Of a DNA stretch of 64,000 bases, positions 34,692 to 45,130 are shown in pieces. The notes under the pieces are model-generated. The model was not told where the DNA came from, made no database searches, and saw nothing but the letters and a program-made list of their open reading frames with translations. The translations under genes and the position numbers were made by a program. Source of the DNA: Asterella californica (lineage: Eukaryota; Streptophyta; Marchantiopsida; Marchantiales; Aytoniaceae); NCBI GenBank assembly GCA_036924285.1, contig JAYKYS010000019.1:6324001-6388000 (forward strand), written 5' to 3'. Position 1 is the first letter of the stretch. Each line of letters opens with the position of its first letter.

Positions 34692-37126
34692 TTGGGACAT
34701 GGAAGTTCAGAGGTAAGCCACACTGAAGGAATGATACTGAAGTCAGCAACCGTGGATTTGGTACTCGAAGAAAGGAAGGTCTTGAAGATCACAACGAAGT
34801 TACAGGGTGCGAAATTGGAGGTGTATCGTGACATGTTAACTTACTACCAAGATGTGTTCGCCCGGAAGATAGAAGACATGAAGGATATTCCTGCGAAGTG
34901 AGGTCAACATCGGATTAACCTGTTGGAAAACTCTGTACCTGTGAGACAAAGGCAATATCGGCTAAATCCGAAGTACTCACTCTTAGTCAAAGATGAGAAT
35001 GATAAGTACTTAAGTGCTAGTATTATCTTTCTTATCCTTGGCAGTGAATGGGTATCACCTATAGTGATAATACTCAAGAAGAAGATTGGTAAAATTAGAG
35101 TATGTCAAGATTTTTTAAAACTAAATGTAGCAACCAGGAAAGACCATCACCCCTTACCTTTTACAGGTTCTATTTTGGATAGGATAGCTGGTCATGAGTG
35201 CTATAGTTTTCTTTATGGATTTCAGGATATAATCAAGAATCCATTAGGGAAGAAGACAAAGATAAAACTACTTTTATCACTGATTGGGTACTTTTGCGTA
35301 TCATAAGATGCCCTTTGGTTTGTGTTATGCTCTTGCCACATTTCAGAGAATGATGACAAACATTTTCCAGGAGTATCTTAGGAAGTTCTTAGAAATTTTT
35401 ATAGATGATTTTTTGTGATTTTGGTCCAAGGGAAGATCAAATAAATTCCTTGATTGTAGTTTTTCAGCGTTGTAGAGAGGCTCAGTTGGCATTACATCCA
35501 GAAAAATGTTTCTTTGTCATGACAGAGGGCATTTTATTATGACATAGAGTCTCACAGCGAGGCATTGAAGTAGATGTAGATAAGGTTCAAGTCATAGTAG
35601 CGTTGGACCCTCCCTCTAATGTTAGTGAGTTGCGAGGATTCTTAAGACATGTGGGCTACTACCAAAGGTTTATCAAAGACTATGCAACCTTGGTAGCACC
35701 ACTAACAGAGTTGTTGAAGAAGTCTACTGATTATCTTTGGCAAGAACAGAGACAAAAAGCTTTTGAAACGCTAAAGACGAAGTTGATTGAAGCTCCAGTC
35801 ATGAGAGCACTTGATTGGAGTCAACACTTTCAAGTGTATGTGGATACATCAGCATTCGCTATTGGAGTGGTACTGAGTAAGAAAGACAGTGAAAAGAAGG
35901 ATCATCCGATTTACTATGCAAGTAGACAGCTATTTGCTGCAGAGAAGAACTATTCTACTACATAACGTGAAGCACTATGATGGTGTATTCTGTCAGAAAA
36001 TTTTGACACTACTTGTTGGGTTGTGAGTTTGTATTCTACGTGGATCACTATGCTTTAAAACATCTGGTGCAGAAGTCTGATCTGTCGGGAAGAATAGCAC
36101 AATGGATGTTGTTACTGCAGGAGTTCAAATTCACAGTTCAAACCCGAGCAAGTGAACATCATGAGAATACGTATTACTTGTCTCGGTTGCGAACAGGAGA
36201 AAGACAAGATAACATGGCGGATGATTTTCCTGATGAAGAACTTTTTCAACTGACAGCAGCTCCTTCGAGTAGGTACCATGAGATAGGTACCATTAAGAAG
36301 TGTGATAGTTGCCAACGAGTAGGTAAGCCTACTCAAACTACTCAATGGTCACTCCATCCTATCTTACTCCTTGCACCATTTGAGAAGTGAAGAATTGATT
36401 TTGTGGGGCCCATACAACCAGCAACGAAAAAGGACACATAGAAGATACATCTTGGTTACTACTGACTATGCAACGAAGTGGGTAGAAGCTGAAGCCACAA
36501 AGAAAGATGACGCGATGACGGTGGCAGCTTTTCTACACAAGAATATCATCATCAGGTTTGGATGTCCATTGGAATTGGTGAGCGACATGGGTACACATTT
36601 CTTGAATAATACTATAGAGGCATTGATAGAGTATTTTCAGATCAAGCATCAAAAGACTACCCCGTATAATCTTAAGGTGAATGGACTTACCGAGAAGATC
36701 AATGGTCTATTGTGTAAGATTTTGAACAAAGTGACTGTCAATCATGCTTATGATTGGGATATCAAGTTGGATGCAGCGTTGTTGGATGCAGCGTTGTTGG
36801 CTTTCTGAAATACAAAAAAAATAACGACACGACAGACGTCATTCTTCTTAGTCTATGGAATGCATCTCATCATGCCTATTGAATTTGAAATCCCTACTTA
36901 CAGAATTCTGTCACATGATAGATTGTCTGCAGAAGAAGTCAACATCATCAAACTGCAAAATTTGATGGCACTAGAAGAAGATCGTGAGACATCATTGGAG
37001 TTAACTAAGGACATACAAGAGAAGCAAAAAGAGAAATACGATAAGAAGTTGAGGAAAGTGGATGTGAACGACGGAGACTTAGTTTTGCTATATGATAGTC
37101 GACATACTAAATTTCCAAGAAAGTAA
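34692..37126 (+). pseudogene. E5 pol: RT, RNase H, integrase (broken)
   Basis: Reverse transcriptase from about 34920 (QRQYRLNPKY, WVSPIVIILKKK) with the F-I-D-D box near 35400, just before a stop. RNase H from 35603 (YVDTSAFAIG, YYASRQLFAAEKNYSTT, then the HALKHL-type strand at 36050). Integrase has a C-x2-C remnant (CDSCQRVGK, 36300) and D,D,E residues in TTDYATKW (36456), VSDMGTHF (36577) and GLTEKING (36690). A C-terminal tail runs to 37126. At least four frame changes and several stops. It is a member of the same superfamily as E1 but a distant one. Confidence 0.85.
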
Positions 37127-37284
37127 CAACTACGATGGATGGGACCATACAGAGTTTCAGAGCGTTATAGTAATGGGTCAGTCCAACTTGAAGACTTGGA
37201 AGGAAATCTTTTTGCTACTCGAGTAAATGGAGGAAGAATCAAGCGATATTACTATTAATGTGTTCGCGGGGTCGCTTCACAATT

Positions 37285-37295
37285 GAGAGGGGGAG
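37285..37295 (+). promoter_or_regulatory. Polypurine tract of E5
   Basis: GAGAGGGGGAG directly precedes the LTR start (TGTGAAGCC at 37298), as expected for the plus-strand primer of an LTR element. Confidence 0.8.
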
Positions 37296-37297
37296 TA

Positions 37298-37750
37298 TGT
37301 GAAGCCTTGGATTTTCATTTTGGTGTTAGAAGATTTTTGTTTTTGTTAAGTAAAACATTAGATTAGTTAGCATAGATGACAGATAGAATAAGTTTAGTTG
37401 TAGTGTAGAGTTTCTTAGCCGAAGAATGATCCTGAGTAGAAATACAGGAACTATGAAGTGTATATATTTGGAATGATAACTTAGCTACATTCTACAGACA
37501 AAGAGCTTTCTAGGGATACCTCATTTGCTGAGAACGGATGTCGGACGACGAAGTTATGACCTCGGGAAGGAGGACCAAAATAGGACAGAATTTCATTCAA
37601 CTTCGCGGTCGAAGGACAAAAGGAACTTCGTGCGTGGGAAGGCGAGAGGAAATGACCATAAGAAGAGTTAAAAGCAAATCACTTTTAACTCTTCCTTCTA
37701 CGAAGTTGGAGAGGTCTTCTCAAGCCGACACCAAGTACCTCATACCTCAT
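37298..37750 (+). repeat. 3' LTR of E5 (right end unclear)
   Basis: Starts TGTGAAGCCTTGGATTTTC after the polypurine tract. It matches, in inverted orientation, the segment 42600-42938 (shared GATACCTCATTTGCTGAGAA and GAAGTTATGACCTC words). The right part is rich in CTTCG/GAAGT. It is followed by the truncated end of E4 at 37752, so the true LTR end may be lost. Confidence 0.7.
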
Positions 37751-37751
37751 A

Positions 37752-38443
37752 AACTGAGAGGCATCATCACCAAATCAAGAACCCATTGGAAGTGGATACT
37801 AGGCGAATAAGTTAGTACTAGATCATCCATACAACGCACATTTGAGTAAAAGTGACAATGCAAGCATGAGCTCACAAAGTCCATCACATCTTGATAAAGT
37901 CTGTTCCACCAGTATCGCTCTTTAACTTTGTGTAGGTAGTCCAAGTTCCTCAATGTCCAATCCACAAGGTGTCATGAAACTCCTTCATCAACAACACTCG
38001 TAGAAGTGCTCCATCTCTTCTCTTTGGACGCTTCCAAAGATACCCATCTTGCAACAAGTAATCATATGCCTTCCTCCTCATCTCTTTGAACTATGCATCA
38101 CTCAGACCCTCTCGTCTATCTAAAGAACTCGGATAGAACCGAATTGTCACGTAATCTTCCCGTGTAGACTTCCTCTTTGAACGACAGTGGCTCCAAATTT
38201 ATAGTCTGTTGACTAACTCGACACCAAACATCTTTCTTCTCTTCGTCCTCAACTTCTACTACCATCTCATCCTCATCTACATAACGAGCACTAGATAACA
38301 TATCTGCTACCGGATTTTCTTTCCCGACTACGTGTTTCAGCTCAGAGTTCAGACTCCGGATGTAAGAAATCTATCGCAACATATATATATCTGGAGTATT
38401 GCAATTAGCTATCATACCAAGCAAGGATAAACAGTATGTTTCT
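37752..38443 (-). pseudogene. E4 RNase H to integrase zinc region
   Basis: Minus-strand reading with the IANCNTPD, NPVADMLSSARY and YWWNRLYQDVMDFVSSCLHC motifs, matching E1 22820-23530. Frames are broken between 37965 and 38116. It ends at DLVMMPLSL, where the first integrase Asp lies. The missing piece upstream is at 42939 and beyond, across the E6 insertion. Confidence 0.82.
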
Positions 38444-39310
38444 AAAACTTGTAACACATAAGGAAAACCAAAAGATGCTCGAAAGTAGTAATTTAAAGAT
38501 CAAACCCACAAAGATGCATGTAAATATCATCCAAACGTAGTAAACAAGTGATAAAGATGATTCTTTATGGTTCTCTTTTATTCTCACGGGTAGAAATCAG
38601 TCCAGATAAAGATCAAATTCAGGTCTATCCAACTAGACAGAGTTGATAATCTTGACAAATAACATAACAAATACTAAACAGGTCAGGGACCTCAAGAAAA
38701 AGATAAAGAATAAGGATATAGAGCCACGGATGAAAATGTCTCAACGAAGAAGTACTACTGAAGTGGTACTAAGTAGCCTCTAACAGCATAAACGCTAAAG
38801 TTATCTTCACTACTACTGCTCTTGGAAACTTCGGCGAAGAAGACTCTTCCACCGTCAAAGTACGAGCTTCAACTTCTTCCTAAGTGTCTTCACAAAAGAA
38901 CAACTTCCTCCAAGGGTAACTTCACTCTAAAACTCCTTCGTAGTAAACTAACTTCGTAGATGCTGGTTTGTTCTCAAGCTTCGCCTCAAACTCTTACTCT
39001 GATTTCAGATGTAAATATGCGAAGGTCTTCGTCACCGAGACCAACTCCTACCACAATAAACTACGAAGCTTTGTAGGTAAATCCCCGAAGTTGACAAATA
39101 CGCAATGGCTCCGTAAACTTCAGAAAATAGAAAATCCAAATAACAAACACATGAGGTACTTAGAACAAACAACACAATGCTTATATACAATTTTGTCTGA
39201 AGATGGTGGATCTCACTTCCTAAGAAGAAGGATTACATCTTAAGCGTCAGATCACGTCTCCCCAGTAGGTGGAACCGAAGTATCTACACTACCTAACTGT
39301 AAAGTCCTAG

Positions 39311-40050
39311 CTATATTCTACAATGACAGTTTATGATCTTGCGAATCTCGTGCACTATCCTCTCGACGACTCTAACTATCCTACTCTTAGCCGAAGGATC
39401 TGATGTTGTGGTCAACTCTACGCGAAGTCGTATTAGAAGCTCCTTCTCCGAAGAATCAAGCTCGATGGCGAAGTACGAAGTTAGCACCTCATCCACTTTA
39501 TCCCGAAGTTCTTCGGTCTTCGTCTCTGCCAAAGTCTTCACCTCCGTAGCCTTCACAAGTTCTTCATCCTTGGTCGTCAACTGCTCATGTAAAGTATCCC
39601 TCTCTGACTTCATGTCGTGAAACCTTGAAGTCATCAAGTTCAACTTCACCTGCAAGTCCTAGATGTCATGTGAAGCCTTTACTTGCTCTTTGGACTTCGC
39701 TTGAACTAGAGCATCGTGCTCCAATTTCAGCTTCTTCACTTCCTCCGAAGTGGTTTACAACTTCGTCATGAGTTGATGCTTCTCCTCAAGCCATCCCTTC
39801 CGTCTGAAGTGTGCTGCGCTAAGAAGTTCAGACAATGTCAATGGTATCTTCGCCTCCTCCTCGTATATCTGTCTCTGCATATCCAACTAGGCAAGGATAG
39901 ACAACGCCATATCACTCAAGAACTCCAATGTCTGCTCAAACGACTGCAACTCCTTCCTCATACTTCGGTCTCTACTTCCGTCTTCATCCTGCTGCGACGA
40001 AGTACGAAGTGCTCCTAAGGACTCTCAACTTACAACTCCGTTGCTTCCGA
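39311..40050 (-). pseudogene. E6 coiled-coil ORF (C-terminal part)
   Basis: Minus-strand frames read a Glu/Lys/Leu-rich, heptad-like protein (LNLMTSRFHDMKSERDTLHE, KVDEVLTSYFAIELDSSEKE), ending at 39311. Upstream parts continue in broken frames to the LTR at 40051. Once that LTR and its 4-bp duplication are removed, this DNA is contiguous with the KIFH ORF region at 41424 and beyond, so the two were probably one polyprotein. No catalytic motif is seen. It resembles the charged coil at the start of E5 only in composition. Confidence 0.5.
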
Positions 40051-41423
40051 TGTCGCGATATTTGGCGGCTACATGCTTGACTTCTACTCCGACGCTTAGG
40101 TTTGGTAGTTCTAGAAGTTAGCTCATATTACTTCTAATCCTTTATGTATATGTTTGACACCTTTGCATACGGTGTTAACACTATTTTGAGTCCTAGTAGG
40201 CTGATAGTAGGTTAGTTATCTTGTTCAAGCATTTGTGCGCTTGTGCAAGTGACTTCTTACTTGTCTATGACGTTCAATGTACATAACATAGGGTTTCCAT
40301 GCTGATAGGGGTTTGAGCTCATGGGTTGTACTTACTTGTCGCCCATGCACGCTTTCTAGCTGATTTAAGTTATTTTTCGGAGCTACGTGTCGTTTTAGGT
40401 AGTTTAAGTTTTACGCTGGCACTCTAGGGGGCTTGACGTGGTAGTCTATGAGTGTAGATAAGTTACCAGGTAGTTTAAGGCACAAAAGGACAGTCAAGTG
40501 GAGCTATGAACTCCCATTGGTCCATTTTTGTCTTTTGTAAAACTCTAAGTTTAGAAACAGAGCTCTAGAGTGGAGTTCGAGCAATTGGTGAGGTATCTTC
40601 GAAATCTGAGAACACAAGAAGAGAGAGCTCGTCGTGCCAAGCATTGTCAATGAAATTTTTGCTCGATTTGGATCAATAAACAAGGAGTTATGCCCAATTG
40701 AAGTTCGGATTGTGCCAAAACTGCGTCACTTTTGTTGATTTTGAGGTTTTCGGTGCCAGTTGCAGCAGAATTGAGGAAATCACTTCAAAACTTCGTGGTT
40801 GCGTTCACTGTCAGGAGGGCTACGACTTTCCGAAAAGTCTCGAATCATTTGAGTGATTGAGTAATTCAGGGCGGCGGCTGAAGCAGAGGGGGTCTGAAAA
40901 GCTCTTAATCTATAGCAGCGACTTCAGAGGAGGAGATCTGGAGTTCTGTGTACATTCAGGAGTCCCAACTTCACAGGGATGTTCAGCATCCTATAGACTT
41001 CAAATACTGTGAGAATATTTGAAATTCATCGAGCCAATTCTCTGTTCTAGGTCAGAATAGCTGTCTAAGTACCAGAAATTGCCATAGTTCTCTTACTCAG
41101 AACTTTTCTGTCAACATCTTGGTGCTAGAATTCAATCTCAGACTGAAACTTCGTGTGAGTGTTTAGTAGTACCTCATTTACATGTAGGGGAAGTTTCGAA
41201 GTCTAAACCTTCATAGTTTTCCTCTCTTTGAGTGCCAAAGTTCACCGTCTAAACCTATTACTACTAGTGAGACCTAAATTTCGCTTTTTGAGCATATTAG
41301 AGGATCCTACACTCCTGTGTGAGTGTTTATAGCTCCTGTTGTGACCTGAAAGCCAACCTCTTGAGTAAACAACCACAGCCAGAAGCCCGGCGCTTTCCTA
41401 GGTAGACGGATCACACTCCGACA
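40051..41423 (+). repeat. Solo LTR of the E2 family inside E6
   Basis: 1373 bp, TGTCGCGATA to CACTCCGACA, similar throughout to the E2 LTRs but retaining the roughly 90-bp segment that E2 lacks. The flanks CCGA (40047-40050) and CCGA (41424-41427) are a perfect 4-bp target duplication, so this is a solo LTR. Confidence 0.92.
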
Positions 41424-42400
41424 CCGAGATTACTCTTCGCAAAACAAACTTTTCGGGCTCTGCATCCACTCGACTTTGCCCTCGACGCACTTCTCCTACG
41501 ATCTCTACTGAAGAAGATTTCGCTGGTACTTGAAGATCTTCGAGTTCTTCCTGGTCTTCGTCCGAAGTCTCAAAAGTCATTTTCTTTACCTTCTTCTTCT
41601 TACGCGAAGTAGCTCCTCCTGATGTCCCTTCATCTGTTCTCCTCCGCTTCGTTCGAGTGCTCAATCTCGCAAAAATCACCGGTGTCATCATTTCATCTCG
41701 CTGAGACGTCGATTCTAACATCAATTCATCTTCCACCGAACTCTTCGGTCCATCTATGTCTTCTTCAGCCAGCGTCAGCAAATGCGTTCTCTTGTAGAAA
41801 ACTATGGTGAAGATTGCGAAGTACATCTATCCTCCATTGTCGAAAATACTAAACAACTTCTGCACATGCACATGGAAGATCTTTGTCCAATATGCCTTCT
41901 TTCTCGCAAGTATATGCTCAATGAAATGAATCTGCCAGTTCGCCAAGTACGAAGCGCGAGAAGGCTTGAAGATCGTGTTCAAAGCCACCGCAATGTCTCT
42001 TCGGAAAGGATCCCTGTAGCTGTGCACCTTGAATCCGTTCGACCCTACCGGCATCATGGAGAAGAGCTCGCTGTACTTTGTCACTTCGTCCGAAGATGAC
42101 TTCGTCGTGCTATCGTACATGAGATCTCTTGGCTGTCATGCATCATCTATCTCAAGCACAAAGTTCCAATGTGAGAGCGTCTAATTCTGCGATCTTCCTC
42201 GTAAATTGTCCAAAGAGTGTCCACGGCAGATTAGTATCTCAGTCACCAATTCCGTCGACACAACGTCCCAATTCTACATCAGAAAAGACAACCTCAATTC
42301 TTCAAGTTGTCACTCATAAGTTGGAAGTCCGGCCACTTCATAGCAAATATCTTTAGCTTAGCAAGCGGCTCCGCGAAGTATGCATTCCTCTCATCCTTCC
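41424..42400 (-). pseudogene. E6 gag-like ORF (KIFH protein, copy 2)
   Basis: Minus-strand frames from about 42400: a first part (AYFAEPLAKLKIFAMKWPDF), a stop and broken region, then 42120-41827 with YLANWQIHFIEHIL and KAYWTKIFHVHVQKL. After another stop, 41826-41398 is an acidic and basic stretch containing a KRRR/KKKKVKK cluster. The middle part matches the copy at 29150-29270. It lies directly downstream of the LTR at 42600-42938, the gag position. Domain not recognised. Confidence 0.55.
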
Positions 42401-42599
42401 TAGCTGCTGAAGCACGAAGTTCTTCGCTCTGGAAACGTGAAGTCCTCCTCCCTAGATTCTGTCCTCAAACGCTATGAAGTCAATCTTCTCCGAAGTCGCT
42501 CTTCGCCTGTCTCTCACCGTTATTTCTGGAGCGCTACAATAAACTTACGAGTGGGAATAGTAAAAGTGAATTACTGTGACTTCCCTTATACCTATTTCC

Positions 42600-42938
42600 T
42601 CTCGCTCCTCACGTGCAAAGTTACTTCGGTACTTCAGCGACGAAGTCGCACTCACGTCAATCATATTCGGTCATCCTTCTTGAGGTCATAACTTCGTCGT
42701 CTGACATCCATTCTCAGCAAATGAGGTATCTCTAGAAAGCTATTATTCTGTAGAATGCAACTAGGTTATCATACCAAAGATATACACTTATTAGTTCATG
42801 TATTTCCACTCAGCATCATTCTTCGGCGAAGAAAATCTATACTACAACTAACACTATTCTATCTCGTCATCTATGCTAACTAATCTACTTCTTTATTGAC
42901 AAAAACAAGAATTTACTAACAAAATGAAAATCCAAGTG
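42600..42938 (-). repeat. E5-type LTR at the 5' side of E6
   Basis: The inverted sequence matches the E5 3' LTR at 37298-37560 over several blocks (TTGGATTTTCATTTTG, TAGTTAGCATAGATGA, GAAGAATGAT, GATACCTCATTTGCTGAGAA). It places E5 and E6 in one LTR family. The downstream end could not be fixed. Confidence 0.72.
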
Positions 42939-44025
42939 AGTGCTAATCAAGAACGCCCAATCTACCTTCATAGCAGTAACAGCTCTCCACAATTCACGCT
43001 TTACTTGAGGATAGTTACGTTGTTTGTCTGTCAAGATTCGAGCTCCAAATCTAAAAACAAATCATACATCATCTACATCTTCTTGACCAACTGCCCATCC
43101 AATCGCCTTTGGACTCGTGTCCACAGTTAGTATCACAGATCTATCTCTCATAGTTAAGTCTCCTTAGTACATGTGGAGACTTCAAAATCTCCTTCAACGG
43201 TTTCATCGTCTCATGATGTTCTTGTCGTCAAGTAAACCTCTTCTCTTTTCTCAGTAGTGCATACAGATGCTCAACAATGTGTGCATAACGAGGAATATTC
43301 ACGCGAAAGAACGCACAAGCTCTGAAGAAACGTCAAACCCAATGATATTGATAAAGTCTACTATATCCTTGCTAAAGTATCTACCTTCTCTAGGTTCGGT
43401 CTTCTTCCAAATGTGCTACACAAATGACCAACCATCACAATCTCTGACATTCCAAAACTAGACTTAGTACCTGACAGAGTGAGGTGCACTTCCTCCGGAC
43501 ATGTTAGAATCCAGCCCACGTCACGAATATGATTTACAATAAACTTTCTGCAATCATCAGAAGTGATAGTCTCGTCCTTTTCTTCCACCGAACAGCCTTC
43601 ATAAGAATATCATCCAGAAATAGGATAGTGACCTCATGTACAAAATCTTGTACACCTTATGCATCGTGCTCTACATATGTGCTACTGAGTTTGTCCCCTC
43701 ATGAGGAAGAGTGCACATCCGCATCAATCCCAAAAGTATGCACATGGTAGTCAAGTCTCTACTCTCCAAGGCAAGTTGAAACTAATCATAACCTGAAAAC
43801 AGATCTCTGATAGAATAGACTGACCTCCCAGCAAACGCCTTAGCTACCTCATCAACCACAGGTCATGTCCCTACGTTTTGAATCCTAATGTTGTTGACAG
43901 GTTGCAAGTCTTGGATAAAGCGCAAAGCCCCTAACTTCTTAGGCACCGTGAACCATCGGCTAGAGTACGGAGCCAAGGATGACTCAAGAATACCCATCTG
44001 CATCTTCTCCTTCAATAGCTCAATG

Positions 44026-44240
44026 CAATGTTCGGGAAGTACCGGCGTTACGTTGTGTCATTTCTGATTCAAAATCGACATTACCGGTCTTGACTCAAAT
44101 CTGCCGAAAAATTTCCGGGAGGAAAAATTGAGATTTTAGTGGAAACTAGACAAAATTTCTGGCAAAAATGTAAGATTTCTGAAATTTCTCTTCCATCCAC
44201 CGGAAATGTACCGATTTTTGACAGAAACCTTCTCGAACAC
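44026..44240. mobile_element. MITE-like insert in E4 with 10-bp target duplication
   Basis: TAGCTCAATG occurs at 44016-44025 and again at 44241-44250, while E1 has this place once (in diverged form), with continuous RT reading. The 215-bp insert has imperfect terminal inverted repeats of the type TGTTCG-R-GAAG and an inner inverted pair (AAAATCGACATTACCGG against CCGGAAATGTACCGATTTTT). No coding capacity. A 9-10-bp duplication suggests a Mutator-type transposase; that assignment is an inference. Confidence 0.72.
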
Positions 44241-45060
44241 TAGCTCAATGAGCTTCGGCAGCAAAGCACGAGAGACTAGAATCGGCTTCAAGTCCTAAGG
44301 TACGTGAGAAACAGTGAAGATAACCATCAGAGCTATCACACTAGGATCCACACAACCAAGCTCCTCAACTGAGAAAGAAAATGCTCTACCATGGCTAATA
44401 ATCATCTGCTCAAAAGTCTTCTTCTCTACTTCAGTCAAGAAACCACCCCTCCTATCTAGAGTTGTTCGAGTGTCTCTCGAGTAAACTGATATTTGTGCAA
44501 GATTTCTAAGTACAGGCTCAGTGGCGGCTGACTCCATCTGCTGTTGTGAATCAACAAGTAATTGAGTCACCACTGGCTTCACCTTCCTCACTAGAGCTTT
44601 ATATTTGACGTGTACTTTTGCTTCCTGACGAGAGCCACACCAGCAAACTGCATCCTTCCATCCATTCTCTAGTCTCGGATGAGGATGATATCGCAAGTAC
44701 GAGACAATCTCCTCATAGACTTCACAAGAATGGATGGGGATCACTCCCTATCTCCCATCTAGTTCATCATCCTATCTACATCATCTAACCAACGAACAAA
44801 AGACTGTACACGGACAAATTCCTTGTACACATCAGAAACCATTTCATCTTCCTTCAAAACTCTCGTACAGCGCAGATCAGCTACATGTCTCTCCATCTGC
44901 CTTCTACTCTTTACAATCAAATCTTCTGCTCGTGTAAACTCACTTCAGTCATCCGGACTCAAACTCAGCAAACCAGATCTTCAACTTGGTACCTCATATA
45001 CACTCTCGAAATCTTGAGCAGCCTTTTCATTAGTCCCTTGTGATCCCTTAGGCCGCTCAA

Positions 45061-45130
45061 GCGGGATCATGGTAGTCCTAGATCTTTCATTCTTGTCATC
45101 CCGTCCTACAAGAGTGGGTTTTGAAAACCT
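45061..45130 (-). promoter_or_regulatory. Decayed -1 frameshift signal of E4
   Basis: The minus strand reads A GGT TTT at 45130-45124 (one base off G GGT TTT), with TAA directly upstream in the -1 frame. After a 7-base spacer, CACTCTTG (45116-45109) faces CAAGAATG (45095-45088). One pair changes from C-G in E1 to T-A here (compensatory), and one position is mismatched. Loop CGGGAT (45103-45098) can still pair with ATCCCG (45068-45063). Confidence 0.7.

Larger units (their letters stand above)
33488..37750 (+). mobile_element. E5: degraded Ty3/gypsy element of a second family
   Basis: Coiled-coil gag remnant, protease, RT, RNase H, integrase, polypurine tract and 3' LTR start, in Ty3/gypsy order. 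It is clearly different in sequence from E1/E2. No 5' LTR was found, and the N-terminal gag seen near E6 is absent, so the 5' end is truncated. Many frameshifts are present. Confidence 0.85.
38444..42938 (-). mobile_element. E6: 4.5-kb insertion in E4, with an E5-type LTR
   Basis: E4 similarity stops at 42938 and resumes at 38443, so the DNA between is an insertion. Its right end (minus-strand 5' side) is an E5-like LTR, followed by the KIFH protein and a coiled-coil protein, all on the minus strand. No polymerase is present, and I see no matching LTR at the left end. It is probably a truncated or non-autonomous relative of E5. A solo LTR of the E1/E2 type is nested inside it. Confidence 0.65.
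42939..45130 (-). pseudogene. E4 pol: linker, RT and start of RNase H
   Basis: Minus strand. RNase H start (VDTSP-equivalent near 43110), FLDD region near 43600, NIRIQN and QDLQPVNN-equivalents near 43880, the GCVDPSVIALMVIFTV stretch at 44300-44370, and the linker (PIHSCEVYEE, 44740) up to the frameshift site. A 215-bp insert (44026-44240) splits the N-terminal RT. Many stops and shifts. Confidence 0.8.
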
